DNA from: Microbacterium sp. Nx66
GTDB taxonomy: Bacteria; Actinomycetota; Actinomycetes; Actinomycetales; Microbacteriaceae
Length of the DNA: 64,000 nt
NCBI RefSeq assembly: GCF_904066215.1
Contig: NZ_LR880474.1
Span: 2,232,001 to 2,296,000, forward strand
Direction of reading: 5' to 3'
Both the position numbers and the translations under genes were made by a program. The stretch's first letter is position 1; each line of letters begins with the position of its first letter. Shown here piece after piece: positions 37,279 through 46,606 of the stretch. The notes beneath the pieces are model-generated. The model did not search any database, was not told the DNA's origin, and saw only the letters and a program-made list of their open reading frames with translations.

Positions 37279-37677
37279 GTGACGAACCAGGCATCGGACG
37301 AGGCGGCCCGCGAGCGCGAGGAGCGATGGGCTCGGCAGGAAGAAGCGGCCTCCTCGGCCGTCCGCGACATCGCCGACGTTCCGGCCGTCGAGGTGATCAC
37401 CACCGCCGCCGTGCACCTCATGAGTGCTGCCGCCGTCAAGCTCGGCCTGGCGGACGACCCGGAGGCCGCGGCTCAGCTCGACCTGGACGAGGCGCGCAAG
37501 CTCATCAACGCGCTGGCGGGACTCATCACCGCCGGCGCCCCCGAGATCAGCGACATGCACGCCCGCTCGTTGCGTGACGGCCTCCGTTCGCTGCAGCTCG
37601 CCTTCCGCGAGGCCTCGACCATCCCGGACCCGATCGGCAAGGGCCCCGGCGAGAAGTGGACCGGCCCCGTCACCTGA
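37279..37677 (+). CDS. DUF1844 family protein
   Basis: A 132-residue soluble protein. VITTAAVHLMSAAAVKLGLAD and LDEARKLINALAGLI match DUF1844, a small helical family of unknown function common in Actinobacteria and often near infC. The GTG at 37279 is preferred over the longer open frame because AAGG lies 4 nt upstream and the extra N-terminal residues are unlike the family. It is divergent from infC, with a 257-bp shared control region. Confidence 0.85.
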   Translation: MTNQASDEAAREREERWARQEEAASSAVRDIADVPAVEVITTAAVHLMSAAAVKLGLADDPEAAAQLDLDEARKLINALAGLITAGAPEISDMHARSLRDGLRSLQLAFREASTIPDPIGKGPGEKWTGPVT

Positions 37678-37695
37678 TCCGGTCGGAGCTCCGCC

Positions 37696-38493
37696 TCAGA
37701 CGCTGCGGCGGAGCTTGACCGTCAGCGAGTCGGCGAGGACGGCGATGCGGTCATCCGCCGCCCACCGCTGGGCGAGGCGCGCGAGCACCGCATCCAGGAC
37801 CTCGCGCTCCAGGCCGTCGACGAGCTCCAGCACCACGATGAGCTCTGGCCCGCGCAGCCGCGCATCCGGGTCACCGGGCGCGACCGCGACGTCGATCACG
37901 GCGAGTTCGTGGGCGATGCTCTCCCGGAGCGCGGTGACCACCTCGGGCGAGAGGAAGCTCGGTTCCCACGCGTGCCCCTGCGCCACGGCCCAGACGGCGG
38001 GTCGCCGGATCACGAACTCCGTGTCCGAGGTCGGGTCGAGCACGATCAGGTCGGTATCCTCCGACGATGCGGCCAGCGCGGCGCGGACGGCCTCGACAGG
38101 GATGGGTCGCGCCGACGGGTCCCAGCGCTGCATCGTCTCGACCGACGAGAACACCGGCTGGACGCGGCGCCCGTCCGGTGCGGCGACGGTGACGATCGAC
38201 AGCTCCTGCGTCTTGTCCACCGCGAGGCCGCTGGGGGCCACACCCTCCTCACCCTTCTCGGCGATCAGCGGGATGAGCACCCGCGCGGAGCGGAACGCGT
38301 CGACGACCTCCGTCTGACTCCCCTCCCCCGCGCGGAAGCGGAGCAGGGCGGCGAGAAGAGCAGGGTCCGCCGAGCCGTCGTCCGCGGCGTGCGGATTCGA
38401 CTCGAAGCTGCGCCCCTCCCAGGGGACACCGGCCGAGTCCGCCCGGTTGTGCGGCTCCGGCCCGCAGGCGTGGGGGTCAGTCTCCGGCGACAT
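37696..38493 (-). CDS. SseB family protein
   Basis: A 265-residue soluble protein with the SseB domain ([28 protein letters not shown] segment and [21 protein letters not shown], cut here into its parts) and a C-terminal SseB-like half. In Salmonella SseB names a secretion chaperone, but actinobacterial members lie in the his operon and have no assigned function. ATG at 38493, overlapping the end of priA by 17 nt, so it is translated with the his genes. The frame is open further upstream but only in the shadow of priA. Confidence 0.85.
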   Translation of the reverse strand: MSPETDPHACGPEPHNRADSAGVPWEGRSFESNPHAADDGSADPALLAALLRFRAGEGSQTEVVDAFRSARVLIPLIAEKGEEGVAPSGLAVDKTQELSIVTVAAPDGRRVQPVFSSVETMQRWDPSARPIPVEAVRAALAASSEDTDLIVLDPTSDTEFVIRRPAVWAVAQGHAWEPSFLSPEVVTALRESIAHELAVIDVAVAPGDPDARLRGPELIVVLELVDGLEREVLDAVLARLAQRWAADDRIAVLADSLTVKLRRSV

Positions 38494-39223
38494 CCAGGGC
38501 CTCCGCCAGCGTGAAGGCGCCCGCGTACAGCGCCTTGCCGACGATGGCGCCCTCGACGCCCAGCGGCACAAGGTCGCGCAGGGCGGCGATGTCGTCGAGG
38601 TTCGAGATGCCGCCCGACGCGACGACCGGCTTCGGCGTGCGCGAGGTGACCTCACGCAGGAGCTCCAGGTTCGGACCGCGCAGCGTGCCGTCCTTGGTCA
38701 CATCGGTGACGACGTAGCGGCTGCAGCCAGCGTCCTCGAGGCGCTCGAGCACCTCCCAGAGGTCACCGCCCTCCTTCGTCCAGCCCCGCGCCGCGAGCGT
38801 CGTGCCGCGCACGTCGAGGCCGACGGCGATCGCCTCGCCGAAGCGGCTGATCACGTCGGCGGCCCACTCCGGGTTCTCCAGGGCGGCGGTGCCGAGGTTG
38901 ATGCGGGCGGCGCCGCTCTCCAGAGCCGCCTCCAGGCTCGCGTCGTCCCGGATGCCGCCGGAGAGCTCGACGTTGACGTTCTTGAACTGCTTGATGACCT
39001 TGCGCAGGATCGGGGCGTTGCTGCCACGTCCGAACGCCGCGTCGAGGTCGACGAGGTGGATCCAGGAGGCCCCCTGCGAGACCCATTCCCCCGCGGCGTC
39101 GAGCGGGTCGCCGTAGCTCGTCTCCGTGCCCGCCTCCCCCTGGGTCAGACGGACCGCCTTGCCGCCGGCGACGTCGACCGCGGGGAGGAGCGTGAGCGAG
39201 GGGGACTGCGCGAAGTCGTTCAT
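38477..39223 (-). CDS. priA: Phosphoribosyl isomerase A (HisA/TrpF dual function)
   Basis: A 248-residue (beta/alpha)8 barrel. [15 protein letters not shown] at the start holds the catalytic Asp; the second catalytic Asp is in [28 protein letters not shown] and VELSGGIRD are phosphate-binding strands. In Actinobacteria without trpF this protein isomerises both ProFAR (histidine) and phosphoribosylanthranilate (tryptophan); the dual role is inferred from lineage. The ATG at 39223 (AAGGA upstream) is preferred over a longer frame. Confidence 0.92.
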   Translation of the reverse strand: MNDFAQSPSLTLLPAVDVAGGKAVRLTQGEAGTETSYGDPLDAAGEWVSQGASWIHLVDLDAAFGRGSNAPILRKVIKQFKNVNVELSGGIRDDASLEAALESGAARINLGTAALENPEWAADVISRFGEAIAVGLDVRGTTLAARGWTKEGGDLWEVLERLEDAGCSRYVVTDVTKDGTLRGPNLELLREVTSRTPKPVVASGGISNLDDIAALRDLVPLGVEGAIVGKALYAGAFTLAEALDVAGD

Positions 39224-39335
39224 GGGGTCCTTGGTTCGGGTGGGTCTGCGGCCCGAGAGGGCACGAGAGACGAGGGTAGTCCGCCGCGGGGCGCGGGACA
39301 AACCGCATGACGCCCGGCGCCGACGCGGCTCCGGA

Positions 39336-39971
39336 TCAGAGGCTCTGCACCCAGTTCCGGAGCAGCTGGATGCCGGCGTCTCCGGACTTCTCGGGGTGGA
39401 ACTGCGTCGCCGAGAGCGGGCCGTTCTCCACGGCCGCGAGGAAGGGACCGCCGTAGGTCGCCCAGGTGAGCACGGGCTGGGGGAACGGCGGGATCACATC
39501 GAGCTCCCAGGACTGCGCCGCATAGGAGTGCACGAAGTAGAAGCGTTCCTGCTCGATCCCGCGGAACAGGACGGTGTCCTCCCCCGGCTCCACGGTGTTC
39601 CAGCCCATGTGCGGCAGGACAGGGGCGTTGAGCTCCGTCACGGCGCCCGGCCACTCGCCGAGGCCCGCGGTGTCGTGCCCGCGCTCGACGCCGTGCTCGA
39701 AGAGCACCTGCATGCCGACGCAGATACCCAGCACCGGTCGACCGCCCGCGAGACGACGGCCGATGATCTCGTCGCCGCCGTGAGCGTGCAGTGCGTCCCG
39801 CACGGCCTGGAAGGCTCCGACGCCGGGCACGACGAACCCGTCGGCCTCGAGAGCCTCGGTGCGGTCGCGCGTGAGGACGGCGTCGGCTCCCGCGGCGACG
39901 AGCGCCTTGACCGCGGAGTGGACGTTGCCGGACTCGTAGTCGAAGACGGCGACCCGGGGCGCGGCGCTCAC
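39336..39971 (-). CDS. hisH: Imidazole glycerol phosphate synthase, glutaminase subunit
   Basis: A 211-residue class I glutamine amidotransferase. The nucleophile Cys lies in [11 protein letters not shown], and the His-Glu pair in [12 protein letters not shown]. It supplies ammonia to HisF to make IGP and AICAR. The ATG overlaps the hisB stop by 4 nt. priA follows after 112 nt; hisF is not in the window. Confidence 0.96.
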   Translation of the reverse strand: MSAAPRVAVFDYESGNVHSAVKALVAAGADAVLTRDRTEALEADGFVVPGVGAFQAVRDALHAHGGDEIIGRRLAGGRPVLGICVGMQVLFEHGVERGHDTAGLGEWPGAVTELNAPVLPHMGWNTVEPGEDTVLFRGIEQERFYFVHSYAAQSWELDVIPPFPQPVLTWATYGGPFLAAVENGPLSATQFHPEKSGDAGIQLLRNWVQSL

Positions 39972-40585
39972 AAGGCTCCCTTGGTGGACGGGATGCCGTC
40001 GACGAGGGGATCCAGCGCCTTCGCCTGACGGAACGCCCGCGCGAACGCCTTGAACTCGGCCTCGGCGATGTGGTGCGGGTCGCGCCCGCCCAGGACCCGG
40101 ACGTGCACGGTGAGGGCGGCGTTGAAGGTGATGGCTTCGAAGACGTGCCGGACGAGCGATCCGGTGAAGTGCCCGCCGATCAGGTGGTGCTCGAAGCCCG
40201 CGGGTTCACCCTCGTGCACGAGGTACGGGCGACCGGAGATGTCGACGACCGCCTGCGCGAGCGCCTCGTCCAGGGGGACGAGGGCGTCGCCGTAGCGGGA
40301 GATGCCGGACTTGTCCCCGAGCGCGGCGAGGATCGCCTGACCGAGCACGATCGAGACGTCTTCCACGGTGTGGTGCGCGTCGATGTGGGTGTCGCCGGAC
40401 GCCCGCACGGTGAGATCCGTCAGCGAGTGCTTCGCGAACGCCGTGAGCATGTGGTCGAAGAACGGCACCGAGGTGTCGATGCGGCTCGCGCCGGTACCGT
40501 CCAGGTTGAGCTCGACCTCGACGGTGGACTCCGACGTGCGGCGCACGCGGCTCGCGGTGCGTGCGGTGGGCGCGGGGATGGTCAT
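39968..40585 (-). CDS. hisB: Imidazoleglycerol-phosphate dehydratase
   Basis: A 205-residue single-domain IGPD (no phosphatase half). Metal-binding motifs include [12 protein letters not shown] near 70-80 and [15 protein letters not shown] near 170. [13 protein letters not shown] and [16 protein letters not shown] are also present. It dehydrates IGP to imidazole-acetol phosphate. It overlaps hisC upstream by 4 nt. Confidence 0.97.
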   Translation of the reverse strand: MTIPAPTARTASRVRRTSESTVEVELNLDGTGASRIDTSVPFFDHMLTAFAKHSLTDLTVRASGDTHIDAHHTVEDVSIVLGQAILAALGDKSGISRYGDALVPLDEALAQAVVDISGRPYLVHEGEPAGFEHHLIGGHFTGSLVRHVFEAITFNAALTVHVRVLGGRDPHHIAEAEFKAFARAFRQAKALDPLVDGIPSTKGAL

Positions 40586-41667
40586 GATGCCGATCCTATC
40601 GAGGCCAGGGCGTCCAGGAACGCCGTGGTCTCCGCCTCCGTACCGGCACTCACCCGCAGGTGACCGGGGATGCCGACGTCACGGACGAGCACGCCGCGAT
40701 CGTAGAGCTGCTGCCAGGTGGCCTGCGGGTCCGCGACGCCGCCGAACAGCACGAAGTTGGACCACGAGAGGTGGGGCGTGTAGCCGAGGGCCTCCAGCGT
40801 GGCCGTGATCCGGTCGCGCTGCTCCACGATCTCCTGCACCATCCCGAGCATGACGTCGGCATTGCGGAGCGCGGCGACGGCCGCCGCCTGCGTCAGGGCG
40901 CTCAGGTGGTAGGGCAGGCGCACCAGACGCAGCGCGTCGATGAACGCGGGGTCGGCGGCGAGGTAGCCGACGCGGGCACCGGCGAAGGCGAAGGCCTTGC
41001 TCATGGTGCGGGAGACCGCCAGCCGCGGCCGGCCCTCCAGCAGAGTCAGTGCAGACGGGGCATCGCGCGGCGCGAACTCCTGATAGGCCTCGTCGACGAT
41101 CACCACGCCACGGGCGGCGTCGTAGACGGCCTCCACCACGTCGAGCCCCAGCGGCGTGCCCGTCGGATTGTTCGGCGAGCAGAGGATCACGATGTCCGGG
41201 TCGGCCGCACGGACCTGCTCCGCCGCCTCCTCCGCGGTGACGGTGTAGTCCGGCTGCCGGGTGCCGGCGATCCACGACGCCCCTGTGCCCTTCGCGATGA
41301 GCGGGTACATCGAGTACGTCGGGCCGAAGCCGAATGCCGTGCGGCCCGGACCGCCGAAAGCCTGGAAGATGTGCTGCAGCACCTCGTTGGAGCCGTTTCC
41401 CGCCCAGATCTGCTCCGGCGTGAGGCCGTGACCCAGGTAGTCGGCGAAGGCCTCCCGCAGCGTCGTGAACTCACGATCCGGGTACCGGTTCACGTCCCGG
41501 ATCGCCACGGCGATGTCATCGAGGATGTCGCTGGCGACCTCGTCGGGAACGGGATGCGTGTTCTCGTTCACGTTCAGAGCCACCGGCAGCGGGGCCTGGG
41601 GCGCGCCGTACGGGGTGAGTCCGCGCAGATCGTCGCGGAGCGGGAGATCGTTGAGGGAGAAGGTCAC
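40582..41667 (-). CDS. hisC: Histidinol-phosphate aminotransferase
   Basis: A 361-residue PLP enzyme of fold type [14 protein letters not shown] at the N-terminus, NPTG in [19 protein letters not shown], and the PLP lysine in [17 protein letters not shown] are all present. It converts imidazole-acetol phosphate to histidinol phosphate. The GTG at 41667 is chosen because [14 protein letters not shown] is the usual start and it lies 7 nt after TAAGAT (41675-41680); an ATG at 41676 would sit inside that box. First his gene in this cluster; hisD is not present upstream. Confidence 0.93.
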   Translation of the reverse strand: MTFSLNDLPLRDDLRGLTPYGAPQAPLPVALNVNENTHPVPDEVASDILDDIAVAIRDVNRYPDREFTTLREAFADYLGHGLTPEQIWAGNGSNEVLQHIFQAFGGPGRTAFGFGPTYSMYPLIAKGTGASWIAGTRQPDYTVTAEEAAEQVRAADPDIVILCSPNNPTGTPLGLDVVEAVYDAARGVVIVDEAYQEFAPRDAPSALTLLEGRPRLAVSRTMSKAFAFAGARVGYLAADPAFIDALRLVRLPYHLSALTQAAAVAALRNADVMLGMVQEIVEQRDRITATLEALGYTPHLSWSNFVLFGGVADPQATWQQLYDRGVLVRDVGIPGHLRVSAGTEAETTAFLDALASIGSAS

Positions 41668-41740
41668 CCTTCCCATCTTAAGAGGAGCACGGAGAGCCGA
41701 GGTCATCGTGACGACCGGATCGGAAGACTCGGGCTCCGCG

Positions 41741-42109
41741 TCAGTCGGTGTAGCGGGCCGGGAGCGCGAGCTCCTGACCGACCTGCAGCTCGCCGCCGCG
41801 CAGGAGATTCATGCGGCTGATCTCACCGATGACCTCGCGGGGGTCGGCCTCGGGGGCGATGCTGCTCGCGATCGACCAGAGGGTGTCGCCGGGCATGACC
41901 GTGACGGTCTCGACGGAGACGGCCGGTGCGTCCGCGCCGGAGGCGATCGCACTGCCCCCGCTGATGGCGGCGAAGGCGATGCCCGCCGCGAGCGGGACCG
42001 AGGCGAGCGCGAGCAGAGCGCGGCGACCGCGTGCCGTGATCCGCAGCCGGGTGGCCGGACGGGCCGATGCCGGGAAGGCGGTCGCGGTGCTGAGGCTGAT
42101 GCTGCTCAT
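41741..42109 (-). CDS. LysM-domain protein, candidate SOS-controlled division inhibitor
   Basis: A 122-residue protein with a single membrane or signal segment (about 31-53) and one LysM domain (about 66-118: VTVMPGDTLWSIASSIA ending GQELALPARY), placed outside the membrane to bind peptidoglycan. It is divergent from lexA, the same arrangement as Bacillus yneA, an SOS-induced LysM-type division inhibitor; actinobacterial analogues exist. The function here is inferred from that context and from the LexA-box-like sites in the spacer. AAGGAG precedes the ATG. Confidence 0.85.
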   Translation of the reverse strand: MSSISLSTATAFPASARPATRLRITARGRRALLALASVPLAAGIAFAAISGGSAIASGADAPAVSVETVTVMPGDTLWSIASSIAPEADPREVIGEISRMNLLRGGELQVGQELALPARYTD

Positions 42110-42208
42110 GTCTGCTCCTTACTGTCCCGGCGCCGGAGCCCGGGGAGGTTGGCGTAGCTTTCGCATCCGCGCCTCGGCCGGGAGCCGTGGATGCGAAGCT
42201 ACGTTCCG

Positions 42209-42238
42209 AAGATATCTTCGAGTTCGAACATCTGTCAA
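42209..42238 (-). promoter_or_regulatory. LysM gene promoter with overlapping SOS-box-like site
   Basis: On the minus strand TTGACA (42233-42238) and TATCTT (42209-42214) are 18 nt apart. The spacer holds the palindromes GTTCGAAC (42222-42229) and part of CGAAGATATCTTCG (42207-42220). TCGAACATCTGTCAAG at 42224-42239 matches the actinobacterial LexA box TCGAACATATGTTCGA at 11 of 16 positions and covers the -35 box. Confidence 0.7.
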
Positions 42239-42278
42239 GCTGTCTTCGAAACCGCGGCCCGCGAATCGCCCGACACGC

Positions 42279-42294
42279 TCGAACAGATCTTCCA
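42279..42294 (+). promoter_or_regulatory. Candidate LexA box upstream of lexA
   Basis: TCGAACAGATCTTCCA agrees with TCGAACATATGTTCGA at 13 of 16 positions, about 100 bp upstream of the lexA start. It suggests autorepression. A -10-like GATACGGT lies about 17 bp further on. Confidence 0.7.
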
Positions 42295-42392
42295 GATCCG
42301 CGCTTTTCTCGGATACGGTTTCGATAAGGACACCCCACCACGGGCCACCGACATTCGAAGCGGCACGTCGGATCACGCAGTGAAGGAGCACC

Positions 42393-43079
42393 ATGAGCGA
42401 CACCTCAGCCCTCGAGTCCGAGGCGCCGCGCACCCGCCGTCGCAAGAGCCTCAGCCCGAAGCAGATGGCGATCCTCGAGGTCATCCAGACCTCCATCGCA
42501 CAGAACGGCTACCCGCCGAGCATGCGCGAGATCGGCGATGCCGTCGGACTCAAGTCGCTGTCCAGCGTCACGCACCAGCTCGGTCAGCTCGAGCTCAGCG
42601 GCTACCTGCGGCGCGACCCGGGCAAGACGCGCGCCATGGAGGTCCTCATCGACCTCCCCGGCACCGGTGCGGAGAACCCCGCGGATGTGGCGACCCCGGT
42701 CGGCGACGCCGCCCTGGTCCCGCTGGTCGGCCGCATCGCCGCCGGCGTGCCCATCACCGCCGATCAGCAGGTGGAGGAGATCTTCCCGCTCCCCCGGCAG
42801 CTCGTCGGCAAGGGCGACCTCTTCATGCTCAAGGTCTCCGGCGAGTCGATGATCGACGCCGCGATCTGCGACGGGGACTGGGTCGTGGTCCGGTCGCAGA
42901 ACACCGCGGAGAACGGCGAGATCGTCGCCGCCATGCTCGACGGCGAGGCCACCGTCAAGGTGCTTCGTCGTCGCGACGGCCACACCTGGCTGCTCCCCCG
43001 CAACTCCGCGTTCGAGCCGATCCTGGGCGACGAAGCCGTCGTGCTCGGCAAGGTCGTCGCGGTCATGCGCGCCGTCTGA
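42393..43079 (+). CDS. lexA: SOS repressor LexA
   Basis: A 228-residue repressor-protease. The winged HTH is at about 20-85 ([22 protein letters not shown]). The self-cleavage site is Ala117-Gly118 in RIAAGVP. The Ser-Lys dyad is Ser152 (GESMIDA) and Lys189 (TVKVLRR). It represses DNA-damage genes until RecA triggers self-cleavage. AAGGAG lies 4 nt before the ATG. It is divergent from the LysM gene and ends at a strong hairpin. Confidence 0.98.
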   Translation: MSDTSALESEAPRTRRRKSLSPKQMAILEVIQTSIAQNGYPPSMREIGDAVGLKSLSSVTHQLGQLELSGYLRRDPGKTRAMEVLIDLPGTGAENPADVATPVGDAALVPLVGRIAAGVPITADQQVEEIFPLPRQLVGKGDLFMLKVSGESMIDAAICDGDWVVVRSQNTAENGEIVAAMLDGEATVKVLRRRDGHTWLLPRNSAFEPILGDEAVVLGKVVAVMRAV

Positions 43080-43084
43080 GACAC

Positions 43085-43126
43085 ACGACGAAGGCCCTCC
43101 CGGTGCACCGGGAGGGCCTTCGTCGT
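43085..43126. terminator. Bidirectional terminator between lexA and metE
   Basis: A perfect 19-bp stem (outer arm ACGACGAAGGCCC) with loop TGCA, between the convergent lexA and metE stops. T/A tracts are short on both sides. It shares its outer arm with the hairpin at 52572-52617. Confidence 0.9.
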
Positions 43127-43143
43127 TTCGCTGAGCAGGAGTG

Positions 43144-45453
43144 TCAGGCGGTGACCACCACGTCCTCGCGCACCCGGCGGGTGGCCTCGACGATGTTCCG
43201 CAGCGATGCCGTGGTCTCGGCGTAGCCGCGGGTCTTCAGGCCGCAGTCCGGGTTCACCCAGAGCTGACGGAGCGGGATCTCCTCGACCGCGCGACGCAGC
43301 AGGGACTCGACCTCCTCGACCGTCGGCACACGCGGCGAGTGGATGTCGTAGACACCGGGGCCGATGCCGTGGTCGAAGCCGACCTCGGCGATGTCCGCGA
43401 CGACCTCCATGCGGCTGCGGGCCGCCTCGATCGACGTCACGTCGGCGTCGAGCGCACGGATCGCGTCGATCACGACGCCGAACTCCGAGTAACAGAGGTG
43501 GGTGTGCACCTGCGTGGCCGCCGCGGCACCGCCCGTCGCCAGACGGAACGAGGCGACGGACCAGTCCAGGTACGCGGGCTGGTCGGTCTGCTTCAGCGGC
43601 AGCAGCTCGCGCAGCGCCGGCTCGTCGACCTGGATCACCTGGATGCCCGCGGCCTCCAGATCGGCGATTTCGTCGCGGAGGGCGAGCGCGACCTGGTTCG
43701 CGGTCTCCCCCAGAGGCTGGTCGTCGCGGACGAAGGACCACGCGAGGATGGTGACCGGCCCCGTGAGCATGCCCTTCATGTGCTTCGCGGTGAGCGACTG
43801 GGCGTATGCCGACCAGGCGACCGTGATGGGCGCCGGGCGGGAGACATCGCCCCAGAGGATCGACGGACGCGTGGCTCGCGAGCCGTACGACTGCACCCAG
43901 CCGTGCTGCGTGACCGCGAAGCCGTCGAGGTGCTCGGCGAAGTACTGCACCATGTCGTTCCGCTCGGGTTCGCCGTGCACGAGGACGTCGAGGCCGAGGT
44001 CCTCCTGCAGCGAGACGACCGCGGCGACCTCACGGCGGAGGAACTCCTCGTAGTCGTCCTCGGGGATCTCGCCGCGGAGGAACTGCGCGCGTGCGCGGCG
44101 GATGTCGCCGGTCTGCGGGAAGGAACCGATCGTCGTCAGGGGCAGCACCGGCAGGCCGAGGACATTCTGCGCCTCTTCCCGCTCCGCGTACGGAGCACGG
44201 GCGAAGTCGGCGTCGGTCAGCGCACGGGAACGCACCGCACCGTCGCGCACGCCGGGAGCGCTCAGGCGATCCTGCAGCGCAGCGGTCGCGGCGTCCAGCT
44301 CGGTCGCGATCGCCGTGCGCCCTTCGGACAGACCGCGGGCGAGGGTCACGACCTGCTGCACCTTCTGGTCCGCGAACGCGAGCCAGGACACCAGGCGCTC
44401 GTCGAGCGCGGTCTCGTCCTGCACGTCGTGCGGCACGTGCAGCAGCGAGGTCGAGGTGGCCGCGGACACCGGAGCACCGAGCGCGCGGAGCGCCGCCAGG
44501 GAGTCGAACGCCGCGGAGAGGTCGCCACGCCAGATGTTGTGACCGTCGATCACACCGCCGACGAGGGTCTTGCCCTCGAGGCCAGGCACCGCCTCCGGGA
44601 TGGCACCGCGCACGAGGTCGACGGCGATCGCCTCGATGGGGGCCGCGGCCACGGTCCCGAACGTCTCGCCGAGGCTCGCATACAGGGCCGCGACGAGGAT
44701 CGAGGGACGTTCCTCGGCGCTGCCCAGCACCGCGAGCGCGCGCTCCGCCGCCGAGGCGAGCTGGGCGGTCGTGGCCGGCAGCGACTCGCTGACGAGCGCG
44801 GGCTCGTCGAGCTGCACCCACTCGGCACCCGCGGCGCGCAGGCGGACGAGCAGATCGACGTAGACCGGCAGCACGTCCTCCAGACGCGAGAGCGGCTCGA
44901 AGCCCTCCGGCGCGTCGTCCGACGCCTTCGCGAGCGCCAGCAGCGTGACCGGTCCGACGACCACGGGACGCGTGACGAATCCGGCGGCCGCGGCCTCGGC
45001 GACCTCGCGCACCAGCCGGTCGCTGGCGAGGGAGAACGCCGTCTCCGGGCCGATCTCCGGCACGAGGTAGTGGTAGTTCGAATCGAACCACTTCGTCATC
45101 TCCAGCGGCGCGCGCTCCCCCTCGCCGCGGGCGACGGTGAACAGTGCGGAGAGTCCGATCGTCCCGTCCGCCTCCCGCAGGTCGTCGAAGCGCGCGGGGA
45201 TGGCGCCGACCGTGGCGGCGGCATCGAGCACCTGGTCGTAGAACGAGAAGGACTCCGGGATCGACGAGTCCGTGCGACCGAGGCCGAGGGCGGCCAGGCG
45301 TTCACGGGTCGCCGCGCGCAGGTCCGCTGCCGTCCGCTCCAGCTCCTGCTCGTCGATGCGGCCCGCCCAGAACGCCTCGACGGCCTTCTTGAGCTCGCGG
45401 CGGCGGCCGATGCGGGGATAGCCGAGGATGGTGCCCTCGGGGAATGCGGTCAT
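43144..45453 (-). CDS. metE: Cobalamin-independent methionine synthase
   Basis: A 769-residue enzyme moving a methyl group from methyl-tetrahydropteroyl-triglutamate to homocysteine. It starts MTAFPEGTILGYPRIGRRRELKK (start only quoted in part), the expected folate-binding repeat start. The C-terminal half has LTTIGSFPQTGDIR, WVQSYGSRATRP, the zinc-site segment VHTHLCYSE and WVNPDCGLKTRGY with the last zinc Cys. The length is typical. It follows metF by 21 nt; together they make and use 5-methyl-THF without B12. Confidence 0.97.
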   Translation of the reverse strand: MTAFPEGTILGYPRIGRRRELKKAVEAFWAGRIDEQELERTAADLRAATRERLAALGLGRTDSSIPESFSFYDQVLDAAATVGAIPARFDDLREADGTIGLSALFTVARGEGERAPLEMTKWFDSNYHYLVPEIGPETAFSLASDRLVREVAEAAAAGFVTRPVVVGPVTLLALAKASDDAPEGFEPLSRLEDVLPVYVDLLVRLRAAGAEWVQLDEPALVSESLPATTAQLASAAERALAVLGSAEERPSILVAALYASLGETFGTVAAAPIEAIAVDLVRGAIPEAVPGLEGKTLVGGVIDGHNIWRGDLSAAFDSLAALRALGAPVSAATSTSLLHVPHDVQDETALDERLVSWLAFADQKVQQVVTLARGLSEGRTAIATELDAATAALQDRLSAPGVRDGAVRSRALTDADFARAPYAEREEAQNVLGLPVLPLTTIGSFPQTGDIRRARAQFLRGEIPEDDYEEFLRREVAAVVSLQEDLGLDVLVHGEPERNDMVQYFAEHLDGFAVTQHGWVQSYGSRATRPSILWGDVSRPAPITVAWSAYAQSLTAKHMKGMLTGPVTILAWSFVRDDQPLGETANQVALALRDEIADLEAAGIQVIQVDEPALRELLPLKQTDQPAYLDWSVASFRLATGGAAAATQVHTHLCYSEFGVVIDAIRALDADVTSIEAARSRMEVVADIAEVGFDHGIGPGVYDIHSPRVPTVEEVESLLRRAVEEIPLRQLWVNPDCGLKTRGYAETTASLRNIVEATRRVREDVVVTA

Positions 45454-45474
45454 GGTGTTTCCTTTCGGCGGGGA

Positions 45475-46422
45475 CTAGTGCCGGAGCGCCGGGACGATGC
45501 CGGCTTCGGCGAGGACGGTCAGGACGGTCTCGTGCTGGTTGAAGGCGTACAGGTGGACGCCGGGGGCGCCGCCGGCGACGACGTCGGCGGCGAGGCGCGC
45601 GGCCCACGAGATCCCGATCTCCCGGCGCCCCTCGGCGGTGGGCTCGACGTCGAGGGCGACCGAGAGTTCACTCGGCAGGTCCTCCCCCGTGAGCTCCAGC
45701 ACCCGGGCCAGCCGGGCAGGTGAGGTGATCGGCATGATGCCGGGAAGGATCGGGATGGTGACGCCGCCCGCTCGAGCTCGCTCCACGAAGGCGAGGTAGT
45801 CGTCCGGGTGGAAGAAGAGCTGGGTGATGGCGAAGGTCGCCCCCGCCGCCTGCTTGGCGAGCAGAGCCTCCACGTCCTGGGTGCGGTGCGTGGCCCGCGG
45901 GTGCCCCTTCGGGAAGGCCGCGACCGCGATGTCGACCTTCTGCCGGGGGGCCACCAGCGCGGCTCCGGGAAGGCCGGGGACCGGGGACTCCTGGTACGGA
46001 GCACGTTCGGCCTGGACGCGATCGATGAGCTGCACGAGCTGAGCCGCGCTCTCCAGGTCTCCGAGGAAGGGCTCCGTCCGGCCCGCGGGCGGATCGCCGC
46101 GGAGGGCGAGGAAGCGGAGGATCCCGGCGTCGAGGAACTCCCGGATGAGCGCCGTGGCCCCGGCATAGGTGTTGCCGACGCACGTGAGATGGGCGAGGGG
46201 CTCGACGTCGGTGTGCTCGCGGATGAACCGCAGCACGTCGAGCGAGCGTCCCCCGGTCGAGCCGCCGGCGCCATAGGTCACCGAGAGGAACGCGGGCCCG
46301 GCCGCGGCGAGGTGACGGACGGTCTCGTGCAGCGCCTCCTGGCTCGACTCCGAGCGGGGCGGATACAGCTCGAAGGAGAACGGCACGCGGGAGGCGTGGG
46401 AGGCATCGAACGGGGAAGACAT
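45475..46422 (-). CDS. metF: Methylenetetrahydrofolate reductase
   Basis: A 315-residue flavoprotein barrel. FSFELYPPRSE holds the catalytic Glu, VTYGAGGST the flavin loop, and LALRGDPP and ITQLFFHPDDY the folate-site motifs. It reduces 5,10-methylene-THF to the 5-methyl-THF used by MetE downstream. The ATG at 46422 (MSSPFDASHAS) has GGAGAGAAG immediately upstream and is preferred over a longer frame. The leader region (46423-46571) shows no clear SAM or cobalamin riboswitch. Confidence 0.95.
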   Translation of the reverse strand: MSSPFDASHASRVPFSFELYPPRSESSQEALHETVRHLAAAGPAFLSVTYGAGGSTGGRSLDVLRFIREHTDVEPLAHLTCVGNTYAGATALIREFLDAGILRFLALRGDPPAGRTEPFLGDLESAAQLVQLIDRVQAERAPYQESPVPGLPGAALVAPRQKVDIAVAAFPKGHPRATHRTQDVEALLAKQAAGATFAITQLFFHPDDYLAFVERARAGGVTIPILPGIMPITSPARLARVLELTGEDLPSELSVALDVEPTAEGRREIGISWAARLAADVVAGGAPGVHLYAFNQHETVLTVLAEAGIVPALRH

Positions 46423-46571
46423 CTTCTCTCCAGGGGACAGGGGCCGGGGTCCGCGCACGACGAAGAGCACGTCGTTCGCGGGCGGGTGCCGGGCTCGGCT
46501 GTCGCTCCACGTCCGGGATCAACCGGGCGTTTCCAGAAACCTAGAACACGCCCTCGGCCCGCCGCACGAGT

Positions 46572-46600
46572 GTGACGTCGTGTGTCACCGCCCGTAGGCT
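46572..46600 (+). promoter_or_regulatory. Promoter of the S9 peptidase gene
   Basis: GTGACG (46572-46577) and TAGGCT (46595-46600) are separated by 17 nt. The ATG is 6 nt after the -10 box, so transcription should start at the start codon itself. GTGAC...GTCAC forms a small inverted repeat across the -35 box, a possible operator shared with metF. Confidence 0.75.
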
Positions 46601-46606
46601 CGACGC

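Noticed and set aside
43141..45723. 860-codon plus-strand ORF
   Set aside because: Antisense shadow of metE and metF; the minus-strand products are unmistakable.
46423..46571. SAM or cobalamin riboswitch upstream of metF
   Set aside because: No conserved aptamer core could be found on the minus strand, unlike the clear TPP aptamer before thiM.
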